Shown in pieces: positions 1 through 10,255 of a DNA stretch of 64,000 nt. Numbering within the stretch: the first letter of the stretch is position 1; each line of letters begins with the position of its first letter. This DNA is from Dactylorhiza incarnata (lineage: Eukaryota > Streptophyta > Magnoliopsida > Asparagales > Orchidaceae). A program made the translations under genes and the position numbers. Location: positions 1,302,001-1,366,000 of the forward strand of contig JAWHQI010000049.1 of NCBI GenBank assembly GCA_033032865.1, in the 5' to 3' direction. The notes under the pieces were generated by a model. That model saw only the letters and a program-made list of their open reading frames with translations. It was not told the DNA's origin and did no database searches.

Positions 1-2
1 AA

Positions 3-2387
3 GTGATTAAAGAATGGCCGGAACCACAAAATATTCGGGAGGTTCGGAGTTTTCATGGATTGGCCACGTTTTATAGATGATTCATTCGCAATTTTAGTAG
101 CGTTATGGCACCAATAACTGAATGTATGAAGAAAGGTGATTTCAAATGGACCAAATCGGCCACTAACGCGTTTCAAATGATTAAGGATCGGATGTCTGAA
201 GCCCCACTACTACGGTTGCTGGATTTTAATAAAGTGTTTGAACTATCATGTGACGCTTCGGGGATAGGAATTGGGGGGGTGTTAAGCCATGAGGGACATC
301 CGGTTGGGTACTTTAGCGAGAAACTTGCGGGCCTAAAATTAAATTATTCCAATTATGATCGCGAGTTTTATGCCGTAATACGTTGTCTCCAACATTGGCG
401 ACACTACCTTATATCGAAAGAATTTGTAATCCTCTCGGATCATGAAGCGCTAAAATTCGTAAACTCTCAAAGTAAAATCAGCCCTCGGCACGCCAAATGG
501 GTCTCCTATCTTCAGGAGTACACATTCATTATTAAGCACCTTAAGGGAACGTTAAATCGTGTGGCGGACGCCCTTAGTCGTGTCACATTATTATTATCTA
601 AAATGGAGGTGACGGTAATAGGATTTGAACGCATTAAAGACGAGTACGTCCTATGCCCGGATTTTAAGGACATTTATTTGGCCGCTCAGGAACAGGCTCC
701 CTCTACTATTTCGGCATACTACATTCGTGACGGTTATTTATTTAGGCATACGCAATTGTGTATTCCCCGCTCTTCACTACGCCATTTCATTGTATGGGAG
801 CTACATAGTGGAGGGCTAGGGGGACATTTCGGCCGGGATAAAACGATAACACTAGTGGAAGATAAATTCTTTTGGCCTGGACTTAAGCCAATGGTTAATA
901 AGATCGTTGGGAGTTGCCGTGTGTGTCAATTAGCAAAAGGTAACAAGACCAATGCGGGTCTTTATACACCTCTTCCTATTCCGTCGGTTCCTTGGGAGGA
1001 CGTTAGTATGGACTTTATTTTGGGCCTACCTATGACATTTCGGCGACACGATTCCATCCTTGTCGTCGTCGATAGATTTTCTAAAATGGCATATTTTATC
1101 GCTAGTCACAATACCAACGATGCATCCCATGTTGCTAAGTTGTATTTCAAAGAGGTCGTGGCGCATCGGGGCGTTCCCAAAACGATAATATCTGATAGGG
1201 ACGTCAAATTCACTAGTTACTTTTGGAAGACGCTTTGGAAGCTTATGGGTACAAAACTTATGTTTACGTCGGCCTATCATCCCCAAACGGATGGGCAAAC
1301 GGAAGTGGTCAATCGAAGTTTGGGTGGATTACTTCGTTGTTTAGTAGGCGATCACAAAGGTACGTGGGACCTTATTCTTCCTCATGCTCAAATAGCTTAC
1401 AATAATTCACGGAATAGGTCCACTGGGTTGTCTCCAAATGAGATTGTACATGGTTATAAGGCACCCGTGCCTCTTGATTTAGTGCCGCTACCCCCATCTT
1501 TCAAAACTAGTCATTTTGCCCAGGATTTTGCCTCGCACGTTCACAATCTCCATAAGCAAATTAGCGAGACGCTAGCTAAACAATATGCTATTTATCAATC
1601 GAATGCTAAAGAAAATAGGCGAGCGGTCCACTTGAATATTGGTGATTTGGTAATGGTGCGTCTAACCCCTGAACAGATGCCTTCGGGCACTATAAAGAAA
1701 TTAGCAAATAGGAGAGCTGGTCCTTTTCGAGTGTTAAAGAAGTTGGGCGAAAACGCATATTTATTACAGTTACCCGCTGAGTGGGGAATCTCCCCTGTTT
1801 TTAACATTTCGGATTTAACGCTTTATGTCGCTCCACCACCTGAACTTTCTGCCTCTCCGTTTAATATTTCCACTAAAACTTCTAATGGGGTGGGTAGTGA
1901 GATTGTTTCTGGATCGCCCTCTCCTACGGACTCTACGGGAGGTAAGCCACCTGTTGATGATGAAACTTCTTTTTCTTCTTTGCCTAACGCATTTCCGAGA
2001 TTTTCCCGGACCGTTTTCTTGCCTGACAGGATTTTGCAGGATGCTGTGTTTCCAACTTCCGACGGTGATGTTCACAGGTTCTTGATTCGATGGAATGGCC
2101 GTCCTGCCTCGGACGACTCTTGGCTCTCCGCGTCGGAGGTGAAGCTACTTGATGCGGATCTCTTTCACCATTATGTTCCAGCCCACTCATCGGTGATGAG
2201 TTCTTTCGAGCGGGGGAGGATTGATGGCGACTGCCACCAAGACGGCCAACTTGAAGACGAAGATGACGGACACGGCGTGGTTGGTCATGGAATTGCGACG
2301 GAAGATGATGATAACGGCCCACCGGCTAAAGACATGCGGCGCCGTGGCGACCACGGCTACAATCTCCGTCCACGCCGCAAGAATTAA
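3..2387 (+). pseudogene. pol: Chromovirus pol polyprotein fragment (RT end, RNase H, integrase, chromodomain)
   Basis: The frame is open from the window edge except for one TGA at 78-80, in the RT/RNase H connection where relatives have FYRRF; an arginine CGA to TGA change fits. The 760-aa open part from 105 starts with the connection and RNase H (FELSCDASG, then SDHEALKFV). An integrase zinc-binding region follows (H...H...CRVCQLAKG), then the integrase core with the DD35E residues in MDFILGLP, ISDRDVKF and QTEVVNRSL, and a GPF motif (RRAGPFRVLKKLG). The C-terminus has a chromodomain-like block (HRFLIRWNGRPASDDSW). The integrase core looks intact. The last 166 bases lie inside the 3' LTR. 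It would act in cDNA synthesis and integration in a virus-like particle. The AUG at 105 is probably not a real start, only the first one after the stop. Confidence 0.9.
2206..2221 (+). other. Polypurine tract of element R
   Basis: A purine run (gagcgggggagga) lies directly before the TGATGG that begins the 3' LTR. It would prime plus-strand DNA synthesis. It lies inside the pol reading frame. Confidence 0.7.
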
Positions 2388-3420
2388 TTATTATTATATT
2401 TGCTAAGTTATGTCTTAATTTAATTATGGCTTGCATCTTATTATTTTTATTTTGAACTATTGGTGTGCGTTTAGCACTATGTTTGGTGTGCTATTAGCAC
2501 TTGTGTTGTAAGGCCTATATAAGGCTAAGACTTGAATTAAAAAGGTAGAATATTATTTGCTTAAAGAATTGCCTAAACCTAATTCCTCTCCTCTCCTCTC
2601 CTCTCCCTCTCATCTTGCCGCCGCCCCCCCTCTTGGGTCTTCCCAAGTTCGGCCTCCCTCTCTCTCCCTCTCTCTCCCTCTCTCAATCTCTCTTTCTCTT
2701 CAACTCTCTTACGTTACCTCTTCTCCCACTTCATACCCAATCCTCACTACGAAATCTTCTTCAACGGATTTTCTCTAGCCGACCACTATTGGAGGAGAAG
2801 ATATCAAGTGCAAGGGCCTACGGTTTGGTGAATCTCTCCGGTGCAAAGGCGAGGAAGACGAACGAGTTTCTTCATCATTTGGAGCCCCTTCCGTGTTCCA
2901 AAGGAGAGCGATCATTTTTAGTGGGTCCAATATCTCGGATCTACGTTTTCGAGAGGGGTAATGAAATTTCTACTCAAGAGATCTCCTTTCTTAGACCGTT
3001 TTTGTGGTGGACGATTTTAGCGTGATTTCTCGAAGCAAGAAAATTACTCGCGGTGTTTTCTTTGATAGATTTGTAACTTTTTCGTTTGATTTTCTGGATA
3101 CTATCGAAAGGATTGGCGAACCTTGTTATTTTCTTGTTGGGGAAAGATCAACCGTTTTCGAATCGGAATTTATTTTGGTGGATCTTTCTTTGGTACAACA
3201 ACGCTCGTTCGGACGCAAATATTCGTCCTTTTAGCTTGATCGGATCTTGGCCTCTAGCCGTGATACGATCTCTAGCGGGTTGGCTATCCGCACGTTAGCG
3301 CGAGGAAATAAATAATATATTTGTGCTGCTGCATTTAGTTATTGTGCGGAGTCGAGAGAGTGTAAGGTGTCGAGGTATATCCTAGACGTCACCCGTGTAG
3401 GCTCGTAGGAACGCGCTACA
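2222..3420 (+). repeat. 3' LTR of chromovirus R (about 1.2 kb)
   Basis: It begins TGATGG after the polypurine tract and ends CGCTACA where element A resumes. It contains a TATA box, then a pyrimidine-rich CT stretch (2580-2710), which is the likely start of the transcribed leader. Short ORFs inside it (2557-3298) are not conserved coding sequence. The left border is inferred from the TG and the tract, because the other LTR copy is not in the window. Confidence 0.75.
2514..2525 (+). promoter_or_regulatory. TATA box of R LTR
   Basis: cctatataaggc lies about 290 bases into the LTR, just before the CT-rich leader. This is a typical core promoter position for the U3/R boundary. Confidence 0.65.
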
Positions 3421-4832
3421 TCAAATTCTCTCCACGACATTAGATTGGTTCATAGCGTGAGTCGGTAGGACTTTAGGCTAGAGATGGGGCTTGGGTTACG
3501 GTGAGGTAAACAAAGATAAACCAAATGGCTTAAAACACATAACCCAAATGAGCTTTAAAAACAACTACTCGCGCACCAAAATCGATTGCAAGTGCACCAC
3601 ACCCCCAGACTTGGACTTTTGCAACATAGGTGTGTGCACCGCCTACTCCCAATACATAATATTTTAGACGATTTTCAATAAAACTCATCATTTTTTCTTC
3701 TTCTCTTTTTTTCTCATTTTTCTTTATATCTTTCTTTTTCTTGTCTTTTTTTTTCTTTCAGCAAAATTTTCAAATGAGTATATCCACAGATTCACATAAT
3801 AAACACCACAGTCAACACCCCCCCAAATGTAAGTAAAACTACAACTAAAGCTAAGATTTGGGTGTGCGACTAGGTTAGGCTTTTAGGCTTTGGTGAGATA
3901 TAAGTGGAGCTGAATCAAGAAAAGGGTAGGCACAAAGGGGCTAGCAAGGGTAGACGATAGGCATGAAATAAAAAGTTCAACCGGGCTAAAATAATGGCCT
4001 ACGTCATTCTCACGCACTAGAACTATCCTATGCCAATGCTTCAAGAATCGCTTGAGGCAAGTTCTAGCCACCGAGAAAGATTCTCCTTTCTCCCGACTCA
4101 AGCAATACGAGTCTAGCGATCGTTTACACACATCCCTACGCTACCGTTTGATTCCACCGGATTCACCATTTGAGTAGAGTAAACAACATTTACACTAATA
4201 GAGAAAAATATAAAACCATAAGTATAAAGAGAAATCTAATCTACACAAATTTCTATGCAACCGAGCACTCGACTAGGAGCACTACTGGAGTCAACATTTT
4301 ACTCTTGCTACATAGTCCTAAGCCATCACCTAGACTTTCCCAAATAAGCAGGAGAATTAAATTCACAACAGAGCAAGCAAACAGATGAGTACGCGCTCAA
4401 GTGGGTGCTGTGGTGTGCAATGAAAATAAACAAAACATTTTAAATGAAATCTTCTAGTATGCAGTGCAATAGTGCACGTGAGCGGGTAAACAAAACTACT
4501 CTCCCCCAGACTTAAACTAAACAATCCGCATAATATATGACAGGGAAATCAAAATAGGGCTAGGGAAAGAGAGTACCCAATGCTCAGCAAGTGAGCATAC
4601 CAGAAGACGCGTGTAAACTAAGACAAAGCTGCAACATCCGTCATCCAGAAAAAGGATACCTGCAGGGGTCAGCTCCGCAAAAACAAAAGAAAATAGAAAA
4701 CTGAAATAAAGTGCAATTAACTAAATAAAATTAGAAAAGAAATGGAAATGTAGGAAAAATTAAGATAACTACTGGGGTTATTGTCATCCCAGCACGACTT
4801 ATTCAAAACTTTATAATATCTAGCTAATGGGC
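3421..4832 (-). other. Non-coding interior of element A
   Basis: No credible ORF is present. The segment is conserved with element G, including two extra polypurine-like blocks (complement of acacccccagactt at 3597-3611 and of ctcccccagactt at 4501-4513) and a T-rich tract at 3690-3760. These repeat the terminal tract found beside the G 3' LTR. Confidence 0.7.
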
Positions 4833-5568
4833 CTATGAAAAAGAAAATGCACAGGTAACTGCTCCAATATGCGTTTCGGTAGCTGGTACCGATACGGAGA
4901 TAAGGTAGTCAACCGCCTCCTCTTGTGACACATCATGGACAATGTCGTCAGAGACGAATGTAGTATGCACAACAGGGGGAGGAGTAGTGCTCGGATAAAA
5001 GTCGAGCACCGATTCCTCACAAAGAATCGAATCTACTAGGGGTGGTGGATGCACATGGAGAGTAGGCTGAGCAATGTCGGTGCATAGATCAACCGCACAT
5101 CCGGTGACCGTGTCCATGCTATTCCCTTCAAGATGTGAAGGTGACAAAGATACATAACTTGATGTTGAAGGTGTGCCGCCAGAGTTAGGAGTTGGGACGA
5201 TCCGGATATCCGGCTCGTCATCCTCATCCAATTGGCGAGATACTCGGCACAGTCCTTCAAGACATGATCAGTGCTCCGACAAAACCGGCACTGCCTAGCG
5301 GGCTTCTTTGGCATAGCGGGTGCTGAAGTCGAAAAGAAGTAAGATGGTAAAGGCTCAGCAGAGTAGCCATAAGACTTACGCGCACCATATGGAGTATCAG
5401 ACGAAGTCGGTGCTCCATATGCTGGGTATAAGAATTATGCCTACTATTCTCCATAGGGCATTCATCACTAGAGTGGGAGGTAGCTCCACACCATCGGCAA
5501 TGGAAATTAAGATGTGCCCACATAGTGCGAAGATAAAACGATTCAAAAATAAAAATGCTATTGTGCAA
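4833..5568 (-). pseudogene. Gag-like zinc-knuckle protein of element A, frameshifted
   Basis: Two CCHC knuckles of the form C-x2-C-x4-H-x4-C are visible: CRWCGATSHSSDEC at about 5499-5458 and CRFCRSTDHVLKDC at about 5290-5249. They lie in different frames, followed by an acidic tail (from DEDDEPDIRIVP, 5231-4833) in yet another frame, so at least two indels are needed to connect them. CCHC knuckles bind RNA in retroelement gag nucleocapsids. No typical gag core domain was recognised, so only a nucleocapsid-like part may exist in this family. The element G counterpart is at 17741-18943. Confidence 0.6.
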
Positions 5569-5714
5569 AATACTACACCTAACAAAAATTACTAAAGCAA
5601 CCTAATTAAAACAGGAAAATGGAATAAAAAGAAATAAAACAAAGAAATGCAATTTACAAATGGAAGGGCTTCTCTCTCAGGTTCTCCCTCTCCAGAAAAC
5701 TCACACGACTGTGT

Positions 5715-5732
5715 TCCCCAGCAACGGCGCCA
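5715..5732 (-). other. Primer-binding site of element A (tRNA-Asp type)
   Basis: On the minus strand TGGCGCCGTTGCTGGGGA follows the LTR end after a short spacer. This matches the 3' end expected of plant tRNA-Asp and is the PBS type known from Athila/Tat elements. It sets the orientation and the LTR border. Confidence 0.85.
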
Positions 5733-6758
5733 AAAACTTGATGGCGCAAATCTCACACACCGCTATAGGCGGTAGCTCGACTGCGACACGAAACGGCAGT
5801 GTACCGATCGTTCAAGTAATATAAAATGGGAATGAATCCCCAAGTATCGATCTCAAAGGAACACAGTAAGGTGGAGTTTATTATCGAGGAAGGACTTGAG
5901 ATTGAAGTCCTTTCGAGCGGATGGATGCGGAAACGGGGGTTTTGGATTGTGGACAATAAAGAGAAAATACTATAACTACTCCTATGCAATGCCGCTATGC
6001 AAAGCTTCGCTCGGCGGGATGGAAGACTACATAGGCCTTGAACGCGCTACTTCGTAAGGGCGGATGGACGAGTAGGCTAACGGATCGAACTATGCAGGCC
6101 TTGAGCGCGCTGCTTCGTTAGGCGGGATGGAATACACGGGCCGCTATGCCACGCTTCGGTAGGCGGATGGGCGAGTAGGCTAACGGAATGAGGGTCGCCG
6201 GCACGTCTTCAACAAGCACGCCATTAGCAATTGCTAGTGCGGCACACGAACGTGACGGCGGGATGGAGGATGGAATGGGGCGCTCCTCATTCACACATAT
6301 GAATAATATGATTCCATAAACATGAAATAAACATTAATAAACAAGATTCATAGTGTCATCATCTAAATATAGAGATTACAAACAAATACAACCACACAAG
6401 TAGAAGAAAGAGGCAAGAGATACGACCGAATCCGGAGTCTCGTTGTAGATTCACGGTAGGAATCGTCGGGTTGTCAATCCACGTCCTAGCTCGGTCCCAA
6501 CTGCGTCCGGGGTAGAGGAGGGCTGTCACACCTCCCAATGGACCCGTCTTCTCCAGCGTTTTACAATCCGGCCACGTCCGATGCGAGGAACTCCTTCCTT
6601 GGCGATGAAGATGAGTGTAGAATCTCCTCCTTGAAGCCCTTGGATGATGGAGGAGGCCTAGGGGGCGAATACCTGCGGAAATGGGCGGAACGGCGGAGCT
6701 CGGCGAGAAAAACGGCGAGAAAAACGGCGTGATCCTGACCTAAATCGTGAGCAGGGCA

Positions 6759-6767
6759 ATTTATAGG
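6759..6767 (-). promoter_or_regulatory. TATA box of element A LTR
   Basis: cctataaat on the minus strand, directly downstream of the palindrome cluster. It is the best core promoter candidate in this LTR. Confidence 0.55.
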
Positions 6768-6797
6768 CGCTGGAATAAACAGTGCGCACGATCGTTG

Positions 6798-7021
6798 GCG
6801 CACGACCAGTGGTCGTGCGCACTATCATCCTGTGATCGTGCGCCTTCCTGGACGGAGCCTGCAAGGGAAGAAAATTATAAAATACAATGTTCGCACGACC
6901 AGTGGCGCACGACCGGTGGTCGTGCACGCTATCGTAAGTGGTCGTGCGATAAAGAAAACAGAACTCAGTTTTCAGGGGTTAAGTGCACACGATCAGTGGC
7001 GCACGACCAGTGGTCGTGCGC
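6798..7021 (-). repeat. Cluster of perfect palindromes in the U3 of element A
   Basis: Two 23-nt perfect inverted repeats (arms GCGCACGACCA, one-base centre) lie at 6798-6820 and 6999-7021. A third with 8-nt arms is at 6907-6925. The half-site GCACGACC/GGTCGTGC recurs around them. They lie just upstream of the TATA box. Confidence 0.85.
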
Positions 7022-7306
7022 AAGAAAACCAGTGATCGTGCATAGTGTTCATGTACAGATTTGTACCGGGAACACCTGCACGACTCCTGCTTCAGCATAC
7101 AACACTAATCAAACCACTGAAAGTGACACTTAACCATGCATGAAAACTAATAATGAAAATAAACAAGAAATAACACCAAAATGGGCCTAGAAGTGCACAT
7201 AGCATGGAATAACAAATATGAGCGAAAACATGCCTAAATTGTAGTGCATAGACTAGAAAATCGGCCCAGATGAGTCCATAAATGTGTATATAATCAGGAC
7301 TCATCA

Positions 7307-7888
7307 CGTGGTCCTCGCGAGAGCTCCTTCAGCAGGGTTCTCGCTAGGCTATCCCCTATAAGGGATGTCGCAGACAGAACCTGCGAGAAGTCCTGCGAGA
7401 GCTCCAATGGTAAGGTTCTCGCAATCTCTTATCCATAAATCATTAGGATCAACTTACCCTTTTACCCTTGGTGGTCTGCCCTTAGCCTCTCCAAACAGCG
7501 GAGTTTGGCTGTTAGCAGACCAATTTGGGGTGCGAATAGTAAAATCAAAAGGCAGAATCCTACTATTTGCAGGCCAGATCAGAAAATCTATAAATAGGAC
7601 CTCAAGGGCACCTTTGGAGAGGAGTTCACTTCAGCTTCCCTCTCCTCAGGCTTTCTTTGGATAGCATTTCCAGAGCTCTCCAAGGTGCCCGAGTCTCAGC
7701 TTTGGCTTGGGAGGGGAAGCGCTCAACGATCTTCCGGGTTAGTGGAGGGACCTCCTCGCTGTGACTAAGGTCTTAGTCAATTTCTTAATCTACCGTCTAC
7801 CCTCCTCGAGGGATCAGTAAGGGCTAGCCGCCCCGTATCTCGGTGAGGGCCCCGAGCTCTACGTGAGACCGAGAAATCGGTTTCAACA
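7307..7888 (+). repeat. Element T: Tat/Retand-like LTR, 3' part
   Basis: The end (gagaccgag...cggtttcaaca) and the TATA neighbourhood (tctataaataggac at 7587-7600, followed by a ggcacc...ttgga block) match the LTRs of element D read on its own strand. So this is a plus-oriented LTR of a related Tat-like family. Its 5' part is cut off by element A. The 5 bp after it (ctgag) may be its TSD within element F. Whether it is a solo LTR or the end of a complete element cannot be decided here. Confidence 0.65.
7587..7597 (+). promoter_or_regulatory. TATA box of LTR T
   Basis: tctataaatag, in the same position relative to the following sequence as the TATA boxes of the two D LTRs. Confidence 0.6.
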
Positions 7889-8039
7889 CTGAGTGTACGC
7901 GCTCGGCGCCAGATGTAACTTTACTCACCTTTTTGGACTTAATTATTATTTTTATTTATTTATTATATTTTCAATACTGATTTAAAAATTATTATTTATT
8001 TTAGCTTTATTTTGGTTTATTGTATGTTTTAAGACAACT
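7889..8039 (-). other. A/T-rich 3' untranslated part of F
   Basis: It lies between the RNase H stop and LTR T. No polypurine tract or LTR start of F is seen, so the F 3' end was lost or lies beyond the T insertion. Confidence 0.4.
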
Positions 8040-8618
8040 TCATTCCATATTTAGCATTCCTAATTCAATTGTGAAGTTATTGAATTTTGTCTCATCCAAA
8101 GGTTTAGTGAATATGTCAGCCAATTGTTTGTCTGTGGGTACATATTCTATTATGATATCCCCATTTTCTACATGTTCTCTAATGAAGTGATATCTAATTT
8201 CTATGTGCTTTGTTCTACTATGTGACACAAGATTATTAGCAATAACAATAGCACTAGTAGAATCACAATATAAAGGAGATTTACTTAGCTGGATCTTATA
8301 GTCTTGGAGTTGATGTTGAATCCATAGTAGCTGAGCACAGCAGTTTCCAGCTGAGATGTACTCAGATTCTGCTATAGAGATAGCTACACTGGTCTGCTTC
8401 CTGCTACTCTAAGATATTAGCCTTTTTCCAAGGAATTGACAGGTGCCTGATGTGCTTTTTCTGTCCTCCTTGCATCCTGCAAAGTCAGCATCTGAAAATC
8501 CAGTCAGTTCAAAATCATTGCTCCTAGGGTACCAAAGGCCAAGATTGGGAGTACCCTTTAGATATCTTAGGATTCTTTTGACAGCAGTGTAGTGAGATTC
8601 CTTAGGGCTTACTTGATA
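8040..8618 (-). pseudogene. pol: Copia RNase H region of element F
   Basis: The minus-strand translation runs from a YQVSPKESHYTAVKRILRYLKGT block through TGFSDADFAGCKEDRKSTSG, AISIAESEY and CDSTSAIVIANN to SRTKHIEIRYHFIREHV and the terminal ADIFTKPL. This is the copia RNase H with its aspartate/glutamate motifs. A TAG at 8409-8411 interrupts the conserved tryptophan/serine-rich segment before SSRKQ. It would degrade RNA of the cDNA hybrid. The upstream RT is missing. Confidence 0.9.
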
Positions 8619-8623
8619 CCTAG

Positions 8624-8858
8624 TGTAACACCCTCCCTGTCACATAGCATATAACAGAAGAGCGCATTACTAAAATTAGCATTAAACAGTTAAAAACTAT
8701 AACTATCTCAGCATCAGAGTCACAACGGAAGCATATTTTCATTTACTTGACACCAGTTATATACATGTCCACAACACTACTCGGAATGAAATACATAACA
8801 GTTATTGCATAAGTTTGTTTACATCAAAAAGGTGGCTTCCAAACATCGGCACGCAGGC
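8624..8858 (+). repeat. Left inverted repeat of J
   Basis: Near-perfect reverse complement of 9703-9937; it ends inside ...cggcacgcaggc. Confidence 0.85.
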
Positions 8859-9702
8859 CGGCCACACATGAACAAAAGTAAACAAAAGCTTTGTCCTTCA
8901 AGGGTCAGCACAGCACAACAGCAGGGGCTTCAACCCGCTATCTCCCGCTAGTCTCACCGGGACCTGTATGAGCAAATCCACCAATTGGTGGGAAAACAAG
9001 CAACCGGTCAACTTTTGCTGACCAAGATTTATAAAGACCCCGCCCCACACTCGGGACGGCGGTGCTCCTTCCCTGCAAGTAAGAGTCAGCAGCATATATA
9101 TATCCGCAAACAACACCAACGGAGGCAAACGAAGCCACCCGCTTCGTGCTCTCAAGGCACACTTTGGCATACTCACTGAGTTACGCCCTTACGCTAAGTC
9201 CTATTTCAACTTAGACAAGCAAATTGAGCTAGGCAGTACACACGAAGTTCCGGCACTCTTCCATAGTCCGGTGCACCGAGGGGCGACCTCTTCACCACTA
9301 CTATGGGTGGGTTCGGATCAGCTAGGCCCGTGCTCAATTATCGCGATTCAACTATGCATGATACGGGTAAGCGTCACCTTGTGCCCGACACTTAAAGCTG
9401 GGCTTTTCAACTTCCACAGCTTTATCTGCTATAGATCCAGTCCCCAAGACATTGGGTAACACTGAAGCACACAAATTGCGTGCTGGGCGCTACCGCCGGT
9501 GCTAGTAACAGAACCTAGTTCTGCCCGGCACTGGTAACAGAAATCTGTACTACCACCTCTGGGAAAACACCTCCAGACATCAACACTGGTAGCTCACCTG
9601 GAGCTACTGCCGGCGCTAACGCTAGCGCCCGGCGCTAGTGACAGAACTCAGTTCTGCCACCAAATTTCAGGTACAGCCTGGGAAGCACCTCCAGGTCTTT
9701 AT

Positions 9703-9937
9703 GCCTGCGTGCCGATGTTTGGAAGCCACCTTTTTGATGTACACAAACTTATGCAATAACTGTTATGTATTTCATTCCGAGTAGTGTTGTGGACATGTAT
9801 ATAACTGGTGTCAAGTAAATGAAAATATGCTTCCGTTGTGACTCTGATGCTGAGATAGTTATAGTTTTTAACTGTTTAATGCTAATTTTAGTAATGCGCT
9901 CTTCTGTTATATGCTATGTGGCAGGGAGGGTGTTACA
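9703..9937 (-). repeat. Right inverted repeat of J
   Basis: Near-perfect reverse complement of 8624-8858; it ends at ...gagggtgttaca. Confidence 0.85.
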
Positions 9938-9954
9938 CCTAGCACACACACACA

Positions 9955-10255
9955 TGTTGTAACAGTCCTGGCCCAAGCCTCACCGGGTCTTGCCGCCCCA
10001 GAAACTGCCGACACCGACGGCCCAAGCCCATCCTGGGAACGGCCTGACCAAGCCCACACCGAGGTCACTGGCCCCGTCCTAGGACTTGGCACCATCGGTT
10101 CAGCCTGACCCACAGGTCAACAACAAGCCTGCAGGCCATACACCCCAACATATCTCTGGCCTGTTTCTCAGCACAGTGCATTGTTGATGGCGGGATTCGA
10201 ACCCACGCCACCCTTGATGAGAAACCTTCAACAGTTCTCATCACCAACTGAGCTC
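9955..10255 (-). mobile_element. SINE K: tRNA-derived, about 300 bp
   Basis: On the minus strand the head reads agctcagttggtgatgag (A-box-like) and, about 45 bases later, gggttcgaatcccgcc (B-box-like), as in a tRNA-derived pol III promoter. The body ends in ctgttaca. The head is shared with the modules of element I. No clear TSD is visible. It joins two parts of F pol that are normally separated by the whole RT domain, so a deletion accompanied or followed the insertion. Confidence 0.75.

Larger units (their letters stand above)
1..3420 (+). mobile_element. Element R: Ty3/gypsy chromovirus, 3' part (5' half outside window)
   Basis: The segment holds the end of reverse transcriptase, RNase H, integrase, a chromodomain-like C-terminus, a polypurine tract and a complete 3' LTR. 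Sequence after 3420 (starting tcaaattctc) matches the interior of element G near 15035 (tcacattctc), so R is inserted into element A, which belongs to the same family as G. The duplicated target is probably the 5 bp at 3421-3425; the left copy is outside the window. The chromodomain plus an ORF that runs into the LTR resembles CRM/Galadriel-type chromoviruses; the clade is inferred, not proven. Confidence 0.9.
3421..7306 (-). mobile_element. Element A: non-autonomous Athila/Tat-like LTR element, 5' part
   Basis: It reads on the minus strand: 5' LTR 5739-7306, a PBS matching the tRNA-Asp 3' end, a small zinc-knuckle ORF, then a non-coding interior that is cut by chromovirus R at 3420. The interior is collinear with element G (3480-3660 with 15095-15265; 3858-4260 with 15441-15840). 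No protease, RT or integrase is seen. Its right TSD candidate is cgtgg at 7307-7311, and it sits inside LTR T. Its 3' LTR is outside the window. Confidence 0.8.
5739..7306 (-). repeat. 5' LTR of element A (1.57 kb)
   Basis: On the minus strand it starts TGATGAGTCC and ends ...GCGCCATCA next to the PBS. It is homologous along much of its length to both LTRs of G. The U3 part upstream of a minus-strand TATA at 6759-6767 holds palindromic CG-rich repeats (6798-7021). Small ORFs inside it are not conserved. Confidence 0.85.
8624..9937. mobile_element. Element J: foldback element with 235-bp inverted repeats
   Basis: TGTAACACCCTCCCTG at 8624 is repeated as its complement ending at 9937. The inverted match continues to about 8858 on the left and 9703 on the right. 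The 5-bp TSD cctag flanks it (8619-8623 and 9938-9942) inside F RNase H, in the CARYQ motif. The 844-bp centre is non-coding with a TATA-like tttataaag near 9030 and short repeats around ggcgcta (9480-9650). No transposase is seen. A 5-bp TSD with TG...CA ends is the integrase style of LTR elements rather than of the common TIR superfamilies, so its class is uncertain. Confidence 0.8.

Noticed and set aside
2557..3298. Serine/leucine-rich ORFs
   Set aside because: They lie in the CT-rich leader part of the R LTR and have no conserved features.
5732..5740. LTR A border placed at the PBS itself
   Set aside because: A short spacer (agttttt on the minus strand) separates the PBS from the CATCA end, as also seen in G.
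8898..9179. Small ORFs on both strands in the centre of J
   Set aside because: No recognisable motif. They overlap on both strands in GC-rich non-coding DNA.
10165..10252. tRNA gene on the minus strand
   Set aside because: A-box and B-box resemble a tRNA, but there is no closed acceptor stem, and the unit continues as a SINE body and recurs in element I.
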